40,833 nt of DNA, from NCBI RefSeq assembly GCF_021655115.1, contig NZ_PPXY01000051.1, positions 1 to 40,833 on the forward strand, read 5' to 3'. The position numbers and the translations under genes are program-made. Positions 1 to 7,272 of this stretch are shown piece by piece. Numbering within the stretch: position 1 is the first letter of the stretch; each line of letters begins with the position of its first letter. The notes beneath the pieces were generated by a model. The model had not been told where the DNA came from. It saw only the letters and a list, made by a program, of their open reading frames with translations, and made no database searches. The stretch is from Clostridium sp. Cult3 (lineage in GTDB: Bacteria > Bacillota > Clostridia > Tissierellales > Tepidimicrobiaceae).

Positions 1-12
1 CAAGTACAATAT

Positions 13-98
13 GGAGGAGTTCCCGAGTTGGCTAAAGGGGACGGACTGTAAATCCGTTGGCTAAGCCTTCACTGGTTCGAATCCAGTCTCCTCCACCA
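13..98 (+). tRNA. tRNA-Tyr (anticodon GTA)
   Basis: A full cloverleaf can be read. The seven-base acceptor GGAGGAG pairs with CTCCTCC at 88-94, the discriminator is A95, and CCA is encoded at 96-98. The anticodon loop reads CTGTAAA with GTA at 48-50, and the long variable arm is the type II arm expected for bacterial tRNA-Tyr. It is the first visible member of a five-gene tRNA cluster. The cluster may extend left of the window, since no promoter is seen in the first 12 bases. Confidence 0.96.
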
Positions 99-146
99 TT
101 ATTTACTTAGGGTGGATAATTTATAAAATAATTATAAAATAATTAT

Positions 147-221
147 GCGGAAGTGGCTCAGTGGTAGAGCATCGCCTTGCCAAGGCGAGGGCCGCGGGTT
201 CGAATCCCGTCTTCCGCTCCA
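147..221 (+). tRNA. tRNA-Gly (anticodon GCC)
   Basis: Acceptor GCGGAAG pairs with CTTCCGC at 211-217, the discriminator is T218 and CCA is encoded. The anticodon loop TTGCCAA gives GCC, which reads GGC/GGT. D-arm and T-arm (GGTTCGAATCC) are intact. It is second in the cluster. A second glycine isoacceptor follows, and the two are separated by an unusual hairpin. Confidence 0.96.
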
Positions 222-232
222 TTATAAGATTG

Positions 233-270
233 ACTCAGGAACGTAGTGTTTCTGAGTATTATTCTGAGTA
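233..270 (+). repeat. Hairpin and 12-base direct repeat between two tRNA-Gly genes
   Basis: ACTCAGGAAC at 233-242 can pair with GTTTCTGAGT at 248-257 (one G-U pair, five-base loop). The 3' arm is then partly repeated: TTCTGAGTA occurs at 250-258 and again at 262-270, so two alternative hairpins can form. There is no T-run, so it is not a canonical terminator. It could be an RNA-processing or partial attenuation signal inside the tRNA transcript; this is inference. Confidence 0.45.
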
Positions 271-338
271 ATATAGCAATACACTAAAATGTTATATTTA
301 ATGTTTTCTATAATATACTAATTATGGTAGTAATAAAT

Positions 339-412
339 GCGGGTGTAGCTCAGTGGTAGAGCCCCAGCCTTCCAAGCTGGTTGCGAGGGTTCGATTCCCT
401 TCACCCGCTCCA
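339..412 (+). tRNA. tRNA-Gly (anticodon TCC)
   Basis: Acceptor GCGGGTG pairs with CACCCGC at 402-408, the discriminator is T409 and CCA is encoded. The anticodon loop CTTCCAA gives TCC, reading GGA/GGG. With the upstream GCC isoacceptor it covers all glycine codons. Confidence 0.96.
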
Positions 413-470
413 TTCATATTATTTTAACATGAAATTGGTAGAAAGTACTTTTATTCACAAATTCTAAAAT

Positions 471-545
<75 letters not shown>

Positions 546-557
546 GAAATAATATTT

Positions 558-634
558 GTACCTATAGCTCAATTGGATAGAGTGCCTGACTACGAATCAG
601 GAGGTTGGGGGTTCGATCCCTCCTAGGTACGCCA
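558..634 (+). tRNA. tRNA-Arg (anticodon ACG)
   Basis: Acceptor GTACCTA pairs with TAGGTAC at 624-630, the discriminator is G631 and CCA is encoded. The anticodon loop CTACGAA gives ACG, whose first base is normally edited to inosine by TadA to read CGT/CGC/CGA. It is the last gene of the cluster, with a terminator six bases downstream. Confidence 0.96.
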
Positions 635-639
635 TATAG

Positions 640-672
640 AAACCCTGTAATCATAATGACTACAGGGTTTTA
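640..672 (+). terminator. Rho-independent terminator of the tRNA cluster
   Basis: AAACCCTGTA at 640-649 pairs perfectly with TACAGGGTTT at 661-670, and the 3' arm runs into TTTT. It sits directly after tRNA-Arg and ends the five-tRNA transcript. Confidence 0.85.
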
Positions 673-812
673 ATTATTAGAAGGATATCATAACAAACCT
701 CATCATAAATGATAATAGTTAAACATAAATATATAACTACTTCTTTTACCGATACCAATATGATATAATTACTATAATTTTAATAATCAAATCAATTAAA
801 AAGGAGAGGGGC

Positions 813-2465
813 ATGAAAAAGATATTAATTATTTTTGTAATAGTAGTTATTATTTTAATCTGTTGGCAAGTATCAAGTCCAAATAAGGAAGTAATGTCTA
901 CACCCGATGAACCATATTTAGTAATTGCTGATGAATTTTATATTGACGATAATTATGTAATTATTATTGATGATATATATATAGCCTATGATATTGTAAA
1001 GGAAAAGATAGATACAAACCTTTTTTATGATTTAGATGAAGAAATGCTTATTTATACCGATCAAGAGAAGGTCATAAGATATGAATTAGAAAATAATAAA
1101 GCAAATATAAATTATAAGGATATTTATATAATGAATCCTATAAAATTGATAAACGGGAAGGTATATATTCCGAGGGAAATACTAGTTAATATTTATGATA
1201 TTTCATTAGATTATTTTGAAGATTCCAATGCAATTGTAATGGATAAACTCAACTCTAAATGGGTAGGTGGAGAGATAATTTTAGATGGTGCTCACGTTAG
1301 AACCAGTTTCAATAGAAAAGCACCTATAGTAGTAAATGATCTTCCAGTGGAAACTTCGGTATTGGTGTTTGAAGAGCTCAAGGATTGGTATAAGATAAGA
1401 ACTAGTGATGGAATTGTTGGCTATATTGAGAAAAAGTTCATAAAAACATATCTTCCCGGGAATTCCCATGAGATAGAGCAAAGTAATAAATATAAGAAAC
1501 CTTCTATTAATGGTAAAATTAATATGACCTGGGATTATACAAATAAAAAAACGACTAATTTAGATAGTATTGAACCAATTGAAGGTATAAATGTAATATC
1601 TCCTACATGGTTCTCTATAAAGGATAGCAAAAGAAATATAGAAGATAAGGGAAACCATGAATACGTAGCAAAATATAAGGCACTAGGCTATGAAATTTGG
1701 CCCTTGATAGATAATAGTTTTGATCCGGATTTAACTCATGAACTATTAATAAGTAGCAATACTCGTAGGGAGTTGATAGAAAAAATAGTACATATATATG
1801 ATGGATACGGTGTAGATGGTATAAATATTGACTTTGAAAATATCTATTTAAAGGACAAGCCCCTATTAACACAATTTGTCAGAGAATTGTACCCGATTTT
1901 TAAAAGTAGGGGAATGACAGTTTCAATAGATGTAACTCCAATATCTACTTCTGAAAATTGGTCCTTAAGTTTTGACAGGAGGGGATTGGCAGAAACGGTA
2001 GATTATATAGCATTAATGGCTTATGACCAACATTGGGCGGCAAGTCCTATAGCTGGTTCTGTTGCTCAGTATAATTGGGTAGAAAAATGTATATTAGAAG
2101 TACTAGAAGAAGTTCCGAAGAATAAGTTAATCCTAGGAATACCCTTTTATACTAGACTATGGAAGGTAGATGAAACAGAAGAAGGAGAGAAAGTTTCTTC
2201 TGAAGCTATATCTATGGAAAGAGCAAACAAATTTATAGATGAAAATGATATTGATTTAATATGGGATAAAGAAAGTGGGCAGTATTATGGAGAAGTAGAG
2301 AAGGAGGGAATAGTTTATAAGCTATGGGTTGAAGATGTCCGATCTATTAGTTTAAAAACTTCGCTAGTTAACAAATATGATCTAGCAGGTGTAGCCTCTT
2401 GGAGGAGAGGCTTCGAAACAGAAGAAGTATGGCCTGCTTTGTTTAATACTATCATACTAAATTAA
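813..2465 (+). CDS. GH18-family wall/cortex glycoside hydrolase with SH3b domain
   Basis: 550 residues. A hydrophobic N-terminus (about 4-20) looks like a signal anchor. It is followed by a region resembling clostridial copper-amine-oxidase-type stalk domains (about 33-147), a bacterial SH3 domain (about 150-213) and a GH18 barrel (about 236-550). The GH18 signature DGINIDFE is present with E342 as the expected catalytic acid and D340 before it. Family members include SleL/YaaH-type enzymes that cut N-acetylglucosamine linkages in peptidoglycan or spore cortex, so an extracytoplasmic wall hydrolase is likely; the substrate is inferred. A GGAGAGG ribosome site precedes the ATG. A possible -10 TATAAT lies at 764-769 with a poor -35. 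The 3' end overlaps convergent sfsA by nine bases. Confidence 0.82.
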   Translation: MKKILIIFVIVVIILICWQVSSPNKEVMSTPDEPYLVIADEFYIDDNYVIIIDDIYIAYDIVKEKIDTNLFYDLDEEMLIYTDQEKVIRYELENNKANINYKDIYIMNPIKLINGKVYIPREILVNIYDISLDYFEDSNAIVMDKLNSKWVGGEIILDGAHVRTSFNRKAPIVVNDLPVETSVLVFEELKDWYKIRTSDGIVGYIEKKFIKTYLPGNSHEIEQSNKYKKPSINGKINMTWDYTNKKTTNLDSIEPIEGINVISPTWFSIKDSKRNIEDKGNHEYVAKYKALGYEIWPLIDNSFDPDLTHELLISSNTRRELIEKIVHIYDGYGVDGINIDFENIYLKDKPLLTQFVRELYPIFKSRGMTVSIDVTPISTSENWSLSFDRRGLAETVDYIALMAYDQHWAASPIAGSVAQYNWVEKCILEVLEEVPKNKLILGIPFYTRLWKVDETEEGEKVSSEAISMERANKFIDENDIDLIWDKESGQYYGEVEKEGIVYKLWVEDVRSISLKTSLVNKYDLAGVASWRRGFETEEVWPALFNTIILN

Positions 2466-3143
2466 TATCTCAACTTTTTCTCCTAGGCTTATTTCATTAT
2501 ATTTAACAATGGAGTTATATGCTAATATATTGACTCCTTCTTTTTTTGCCAAAATCAATGCATCACTAAACTTTTTATCCATTGCTTCATTAGGCTTAAA
2601 ATATCGTATATCAGGTATTTGCACTAAAAAGAAAATATAGCTCTCGTAACCAGCTTTTACTGAAGAAATAATTTCATATACATGTTTTGTACCTCTTTCA
2701 GTAGGTGCGTCGGGAAAAAGGGATAGTCCATCGATTTCTAAAGTAACACCTTTTATCTCAATGAAACCTTTTGCATCACCTTTCTCAAAATACAAATCAA
2801 ATCGAGAATTTCCATAGTTGACTTCCTTCTTTAAAAAGGCAACGGGAGATATTTCAGGAATTTTATTGGAAAGAATACTAGAATATACAACTTGATTTGG
2901 AACTTGAGAGTCGATATTTATAAGAAATCCATCTTTGTAAGCAGATATTAGAGAATATTTAGTTTTTCTATTCGGGTTATTAGATTTCTCTAAATATACC
3001 TTTGTACCCTTTTTTAGTATTTCTTTACACCTTCCTGTATTTTTAACATGAACTTTTTCTATTTTGTCCCCTAGTTGTACATTTGCGATAAAACGATTTG
3101 GTCGTTCAATAAAAGTAGCTTCAACAATATTATGATATATCAA
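2457..3143 (-). CDS. sfsA: SfsA family protein (DNA/RNA nuclease-like)
   Basis: 228 residues from the start chosen here. The SfsA signature is clear: an EIKGVTLE segment followed by FPDAPTERGTKHV, matching the PD-(D/E)XK-like core of the family; the N-terminal OB-like part is also present. SfsA was named for an effect on maltose metabolism in E. coli; its biochemical role remains poorly defined. The open frame extends upstream to a TTG at 3161, but that would place GGAGG inside the gene. The TTG at 3143 lies seven bases after GGAGG and is preferred. Its last nine bases overlap the end of the GH18 gene tail to tail. Confidence 0.88.
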   Translation of the reverse strand: MIYHNIVEATFIERPNRFIANVQLGDKIEKVHVKNTGRCKEILKKGTKVYLEKSNNPNRKTKYSLISAYKDGFLINIDSQVPNQVVYSSILSNKIPEISPVAFLKKEVNYGNSRFDLYFEKGDAKGFIEIKGVTLEIDGLSLFPDAPTERGTKHVYEIISSVKAGYESYIFFLVQIPDIRYFKPNEAMDKKFSDALILAKKEGVNILAYNSIVKYNEISLGEKVEILI

Positions 3144-3161
3144 AACAACACCTCCATTCAA

Positions 3162-3191
3162 TTGAATAAATCAAGGAACAAATGATATAAT
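3162..3191 (+). promoter_or_regulatory. Sigma-A-type promoter for the macro-domain gene
   Basis: TTGAAT at 3162-3167, an 18-base spacer and TATAAT at 3186-3191 lie about 75 bases before the macro-domain start. The region also serves the divergent sfsA gene. Confidence 0.5.
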
Positions 3192-3199
3192 ATACTTTA

Positions 3200-3208
3200 A
3201 TTATACCA
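3200..3208 (-). promoter_or_regulatory. Extended -10 promoter element for sfsA
   Basis: Read on the minus strand this is TGGTATAAT, a perfect extended -10 (TGnTATAAT), 57 bases upstream of the sfsA start. The -35 is weak, as is usual with extended -10 promoters. Confidence 0.45.
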
Positions 3209-3267
3209 TTGTTATTAATAAACTATTAGAGGTATATATTAAATAAGGGGAAAAGGAGTGAAAATAT

Positions 3268-3804
3268 ATGTATAAATACGGAAAGACAAAACTATACATT
3301 GTTGAAGGGGATATTACAGAAATGAAAGTAGATAGCATAGTCAATGCTGCTAATAATACTCTTTTAGGAGGTGGTGGTGTAGATGGAGCTATACATAGAG
3401 CAGGAGGTCCTATTATACTTGAACAATGCAAAAAAATAGGAGGATGTCCTACTGGTGAAGCTAGGATTACTACAGCTGGCAATATGCCTAGTAAATATGT
3501 AATTCATACCGTAGGTCCAGTTTATAAAGATGGATTAAAAGGGGAGGACAAATTACTTTACAATGCATATTATAATTCAATGAAGCTAGCTAAAAAGTAT
3601 GAGTTAAAATCAATAGCGTTCCCATCTATTTCTACAGGCGTATATGGATATCCCAAAGGAGAGGCTAGTAGGGTTGCACTTAAAGCGGTAATGAATTTTA
3701 TAGATGACGAAGGATATATTGATGAAGTATATTTTGTACTGTTTAGTAGCGAAGATTATCAACTTTATAAAAAACTAATGGAGCAGAATTTTATAGATGA
3801 TTAA
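3268..3804 (+). CDS. Macro-domain protein, O-acetyl-ADP-ribose deacetylase-like
   Basis: 178 residues, essentially one macro domain. Typical motifs are visible: GDIT near residue 15, VNAANNTLLGGGGVDGAIH (about 27-45, the ADP-ribose loop with the Asn and Asp used in catalysis), and FPSISTGVYGYP (about 115-126, phosphate loop). This is the MacroD/YmdB arrangement, whose members remove ADP-ribose from proteins or O-acetyl-ADP-ribose. It starts at ATG after AAGGAGTG. No ADP-ribosyltransferase or sirtuin gene adjoins it, so its partner is not shown here. Confidence 0.88.
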   Translation: MYKYGKTKLYIVEGDITEMKVDSIVNAANNTLLGGGGVDGAIHRAGGPIILEQCKKIGGCPTGEARITTAGNMPSKYVIHTVGPVYKDGLKGEDKLLYNAYYNSMKLAKKYELKSIAFPSISTGVYGYPKGEASRVALKAVMNFIDDEGYIDEVYFVLFSSEDYQLYKKLMEQNFIDD

Positions 3805-3845
3805 TAATTAAAGGTAAAATTTGCACTAACTAGATCATTATGATA

Positions 3846-3874
3846 TTGACTTTTTATTTTATTTATTGTAGTAT
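3846..3874 (+). promoter_or_regulatory. Candidate promoter for the zinc-PLC-like gene
   Basis: TTGACT at 3846-3851, exactly 17 bases, then TAGTAT at 3869-3874, 45 bases ahead of the GTG start at 3920. Confidence 0.45.
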
Positions 3875-3919
3875 CAAATAAGGTTAACTTAATTAAAGTA
3901 ACCAATCTATATAAAGGAT

Positions 3920-4564
3920 GTGTTTAAAATTTTCAGCGATACTCATAAAATTATTGCTAGCAATATTCATGAAAACATCTATGATATTTATGATATAACC
4001 TTAGATAAGGATGCTCTTTTATGGGGAGCTATAGCTCCAGATATATTGCCACAATTTAAACTTCATAGACATTACAAAAAAGAAAGTTTGAATTATGTAG
4101 TTACTGAAATAGTCAAATTAATATATATTAGTAGATTTTTGGAGTTTAGATCAAATATAGATCCAATAATAAATAAAATAATAAGTAAAAAAGTAGGGAT
4201 TATATCCCATTATTTAAGCGATTTTGTCTGCTTGCCCCATGCAGAAAGGTGGACCTTCCCAAACAATATGTTTAAACATATGAGTTATGAATCCCAACTT
4301 AATGATTATTCTATCCAGCATAATTTTAAAAAAAATGTAATCACTGTAGAGGATATAGATATATTTCAAGATAAGGTCATTAGGCTTAAACCTATAATTA
4401 AAACATATATTGAAGATGTAATAGAAGAATATTCTTGTAATGGTGGCTTCAAAAATGATCTAAATTTTGCATTATCTTTAAACTTGAAGATTTCATACTT
4501 TATCATCGATACAGTAAATGCTTATACAGAAGATCGCTATAAAGATTTTGCATTTGAACTTTAA
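3920..4564 (+). CDS. Zinc-dependent phospholipase C-like protein
   Basis: 214 residues without a signal peptide. Spaced His/Asp positions resemble the zinc-dependent phospholipase C/S1-P1 nuclease fold: an early TH (residues 8-9), GAIAPD (about 36-41), and HYLSDFVCLPHAE in the middle. Many clostridial genomes carry such cytoplasmic-looking homologues of unknown substrate, so the family is inferred with moderate confidence and activity is not claimed. The GTG at 3920 is the only reasonable start, since an overlapping ATG two bases earlier is out of frame and soon stops. The AAAGGA site is unusually close to the GTG (one base). A terminator follows. Confidence 0.6.
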   Translation: MFKIFSDTHKIIASNIHENIYDIYDITLDKDALLWGAIAPDILPQFKLHRHYKKESLNYVVTEIVKLIYISRFLEFRSNIDPIINKIISKKVGIISHYLSDFVCLPHAERWTFPNNMFKHMSYESQLNDYSIQHNFKKNVITVEDIDIFQDKVIRLKPIIKTYIEDVIEEYSCNGGFKNDLNFALSLNLKISYFIIDTVNAYTEDRYKDFAFEL

Positions 4565-4565
4565 T

Positions 4566-4596
4566 CCTTCTTATCAATTGGATAGGAAGGTTTTTT
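4566..4596 (+). terminator. Rho-independent terminator after the zinc-PLC-like gene
   Basis: CCTTCTTATC pairs with GATAGGAAGG around an AATTG loop (one G-U pair) and is followed by TTTTTT. Confidence 0.8.
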
Positions 4597-4632
4597 CATA
4601 AAATAGTTATAATAAAATATGTGGAGGTATAA

Positions 4633-5670
4633 ATGAGGAATAGAAAGATTAAACATTATTTGATATTAGCACTAGTTATTGCAGTTATGCTAACAGGCTG
4701 TGAATTTGAAACAACCAATGTGGATAGGCATTATGATACTGAATTAGTAGTTCATTTTATAGATGTTGGGCAAGGGGATAGTACTTTTATTCAATTTCCT
4801 AATGGAGATACTTCTTTAATAGATGGAGGTACTAGGAATAATGGAGAAAAAGTGGTAAAATATCTTAAAGACTTAAAAATAGATCGTATAGATTATTTGA
4901 TAGCCACCCATCCACATGAAGATCACATTGGAGGATTGCCTGACGTTATTAGAAACTTTGACATTGGAAAAGTTTATATGCCAGAGAGGACTGCTAATAC
5001 TTTAATATTTGAGGAATTATTAGAGGCGATTAAAGCTAAAGGCCTTAAGGTAAACATAGCCAAAGGAGCCGATGCAATAATAGATGAAGCTGATATTAAT
5101 TTCTTAATATTGGCACCTAATAGGAATGACTACGATAAAACAAATGATTTTTCCATTGTGACCAAGGTTAACTATGGGAGTACCTCTTTTATAATAGCAG
5201 GAGATGCAGAAAAGGAATCGGAGATGGATATATTAAAAGGTGGATATGATTTAAAAGCAGATGTACTAAGGATAGGCCATCATGGTGGTAAAACATCTTC
5301 CATTGATGAATTTTTAGAAGCGGTAAAGGCAGATTGTTTTGTTATCAGCGTTGGTTCTGATAATTCCTATGGCCATCCCCATAGAGAAACCATGGACAGG
5401 ATTAGCAAAATCAATTCAAATTCAAATATTCTAAGGACAGATAAACTAGGAGACATAATCATAAGATCCAACGGAAAGGAATTAGTTCTAGATGATGCCA
5501 TCGTTACTGAAGATGTAAATGAAGTAAAGTATATAGGGAATAAAAATACTAAGGTATTCCATACAATAGATTGTAAATCCTTGCCTAATAAAGAGAATCA
5601 AATAATATTTAAATCAATGGACGAAGCCATAAATAGTGGCTATAGGCCTCATGAAAAATGTGTGAAATAG
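4633..5670 (+). CDS. ComEC/Rec2-like metallo-beta-lactamase-fold lipoprotein
   Basis: 345 residues. The N-terminal signal ends in a lipobox LTGC with C23 as the lipidation site, so it should be anchored outside the membrane. The next part is the MBL domain of the ComEC C-terminal type: FIDVGQGDS near residue 40, then H93-P-H95-E-D97-H98 as metal ligands, and the later GDAEKE and GHHGGKTSS motifs. The C-terminus (about 299-345) looks like an Ada-type metal-binding module, with H310, C314 and C343. There is no ComEC channel domain, so it is not a DNA-uptake protein itself; a secreted nuclease or phosphodiesterase is possible. The DUF3006 gene follows 11 bases downstream. Confidence 0.8.
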   Translation: MRNRKIKHYLILALVIAVMLTGCEFETTNVDRHYDTELVVHFIDVGQGDSTFIQFPNGDTSLIDGGTRNNGEKVVKYLKDLKIDRIDYLIATHPHEDHIGGLPDVIRNFDIGKVYMPERTANTLIFEELLEAIKAKGLKVNIAKGADAIIDEADINFLILAPNRNDYDKTNDFSIVTKVNYGSTSFIIAGDAEKESEMDILKGGYDLKADVLRIGHHGGKTSSIDEFLEAVKADCFVISVGSDNSYGHPHRETMDRISKINSNSNILRTDKLGDIIIRSNGKELVLDDAIVTEDVNEVKYIGNKNTKVFHTIDCKSLPNKENQIIFKSMDEAINSGYRPHEKCVK

Positions 5671-5681
5671 GGGGGAATTTG

Positions 5682-5900
5682 GTGAAGGGTATAATCGATA
5701 GATTTGAGGAAGACAAGGTTCTATTAGAGTTAAAAGATGGAGTTCTAAGCTTTGATAGAGAATTATTTCCTGAAGATGTCAAGGAAGGTGATGTTGTCGA
5801 ATATATAGATAATAAATTTATCATTAGAGTTGAGGAGACCTTAGAAAGAAAGAATTATATCAATAAAATGTTTGAATCCCTAATAGATAAAGAATCATGA
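5682..5900 (+). CDS. DUF3006 domain protein
   Basis: 72 small acidic residues, fitting DUF3006 (an N-terminal IIDRFEED motif followed by short beta-strand-like segments). In Firmicutes this domain often follows a secreted ComEC-like MBL protein, as here, which suggests a functional pair; the function is unknown. A longer frame begins at an ATG at 5658 inside the upstream gene. The GTG at 5682 is preferred because GGGGGG lies six bases before it and the protein then begins at the conserved motif. Confidence 0.75.
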   Translation: MKGIIDRFEEDKVLLELKDGVLSFDRELFPEDVKEGDVVEYIDNKFIIRVEETLERKNYINKMFESLIDKES

Positions 5901-5911
5901 TTATGACAATA

Positions 5912-5940
5912 TTGACATATTGCTTAATTTATAATATAAT
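5912..5940 (+). promoter_or_regulatory. Strong sigma-A promoter of asnA
   Basis: Consensus TTGACA at 5912-5917, a 17-base spacer and consensus TATAAT at 5935-5940. Transcription would begin near 5947, immediately before the T-box leader. Confidence 0.88.
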
Positions 5941-5959
5941 CATTAATCAACAAGCCTTA

Positions 5960-6241
5960 TATCACAGCTGTGAAGGGAAGAGTAATCTGTAAGGATGTCA
6001 GAGAGAGTCGAGGAATGGTGGAATCTCGATACGGAATTATAGACGAAGAACATCCCAGAGCATCTAATCGAAATCTATAAATTGAAGAAAGTAGAATTAG
6101 ACGGCTATAGCCCGTTAAAAGCTATACAGTATCGAAGTAACATTCTGTACTGGTAATAGAGTGAGCCCTTTGCTAATAAAGGTGGTACCGCGAATATGTG
6201 CCTTTCGTCCTTTAGGATGAGAGGCTTTTTTAGTTTAGGAG
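5960..6241 (+). promoter_or_regulatory. T-box riboswitch leader upstream of asnA
   Basis: The leader carries the canonical T-box segment GGTGGTACCGCG at 6181-6192 and an upstream Stem I: GGGAAGAGTA, the AGAGAG motif, and a 3' strand in which TCCC closes the base. The triplet before the flanking A in the specifier loop is AAC (6049-6051), an asparagine codon, fitting asparagine synthetase downstream. Uncharged tRNA-Asn should stabilise the antiterminator. Oddities: the pairing bulge reads TGGT, matching an A discriminator, and the specifier loop seems one base longer than in the aspS leader. The competing terminator ends the leader. Confidence 0.9.
6210..6241 (+). terminator. T-box-controlled terminator before asnA
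   Basis: GCCTTTCGTCC pairs with GGATGAGAGGC around TTTA (with mismatch or wobble near the middle) and is followed by TTTTTT. It is mutually exclusive with the antiterminator formed around 6181-6192. Confidence 0.85.
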
Positions 6242-6248
6242 GGATTAA

Positions 6249-7226
6249 ATGGAGAAATTGGATGTTAAAGAAACCCAAGTTGCAATTAAGATAATAAAAG
6301 ATTATTTTGAAAAGGAGCTATCTAATAATTTAAATTTAATCAGGGTATCTGCTCCCTTATTTGTTAAGGCAGACACCGGATTAAATGATAATTTAACAGG
6401 TGTTGAAAAACCTGTAACTTTTGATATGAGAAAATATGATCAACAAATAGAAATAGTTCAATCCTTAGCTAAATGGAAAAGGATGGCTCTAAAATGGTAT
6501 GATTTTAATATCGGGGAAGGGATCTATGCAGATATGGATGCTATTAGACCTGATGAGGAATTAGATCCTACCCACTCAATTTACGTTGATCAATGGGATT
6601 GGGAAAAAATCATATCAAAAAAGGATAGAAATGAGGAATATATTATAAATACTGTTAAGGTAATATATGATGTATTTAAGAAAACCGAAGAAAAAATCAA
6701 TAATATATATCCTCATTTGAGTAATAAATTACCAGATGATATAAAATTCGTCACTTCACAGGAACTGGAAGACATTTACCCTCACTATAGCCCAAAGGAT
6801 AGAGAGAATCTAATATGTAAGAAGCACAAAGCTGTTTTCTTGATGAAGATTGGTTGCATATTGAATTCCGGTATTCCTCATGATAAAAGAGCGCCAGATT
6901 ATGATGATTGGGAACTAAATGGAGATATATTGTTTTGGAATCCTGTGTTAGGAGAAGCCATAGAATTATCTAGTATGGGGATTAGGGTTGATAAAAATAG
7001 TTTAGTTGAACAGATGAAAATGGCAAAAAAAGAGGATGAAATGACATTACCCTACTATAGGATGATAATAGAAGAAGAACTTCCTGCAACTATTGGAGGA
7101 GGTATAGGCCAGTCACGAATATGCATGTATTTCTTGGAAAAACAACATATAGGACAAGTTCAAGCTTCTGTCTGGACAGAAGAAATAATCCAGGAATGTA
7201 GAGAAAATAATATCTTTTTACTTTAG
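6249..7226 (+). CDS. asnA: Aspartate--ammonia ligase (asparagine synthetase A)
   Basis: 325 residues, the usual length of AsnA. It converts aspartate, ammonia and ATP to asparagine, AMP and pyrophosphate. Family motifs along the protein include LAKWKRMAL (about 75), GIYADMDAIRPDEE (about 95), IYVDQWDWEK (about 112), RAPDYDDWELNGDILFWNP (about 215-233), ELSSMGIRV and TIGGGIGQSR near the C-terminus, the class II synthetase-like core shared with E. coli AsnA. It starts at ATG after TAGGAGGG. It stands alone behind a T-box, so it should be induced when tRNA-Asn is poorly charged. Confidence 0.97.
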   Translation: MEKLDVKETQVAIKIIKDYFEKELSNNLNLIRVSAPLFVKADTGLNDNLTGVEKPVTFDMRKYDQQIEIVQSLAKWKRMALKWYDFNIGEGIYADMDAIRPDEELDPTHSIYVDQWDWEKIISKKDRNEEYIINTVKVIYDVFKKTEEKINNIYPHLSNKLPDDIKFVTSQELEDIYPHYSPKDRENLICKKHKAVFLMKIGCILNSGIPHDKRAPDYDDWELNGDILFWNPVLGEAIELSSMGIRVDKNSLVEQMKMAKKEDEMTLPYYRMIIEEELPATIGGGIGQSRICMYFLEKQHIGQVQASVWTEEIIQECRENNIFLL

Positions 7227-7272
7227 ACTAAAAATGGGATAAAATATAGTTAAAAACCGAAGGAGTTAGGAT

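Noticed and set aside
250-270. Start of a CRISPR-like repeat array
   Set aside because: There are only two copies of a nine-base unit with three bases between them; no spacers of regular length and no cas genes.
3201-3482. Minus-strand open frame of 93 residues over the macro-domain gene
   Set aside because: Its frame is a shadow of the clearly real macro-domain gene, with no ribosome site and a low-complexity Pro/Ser product.
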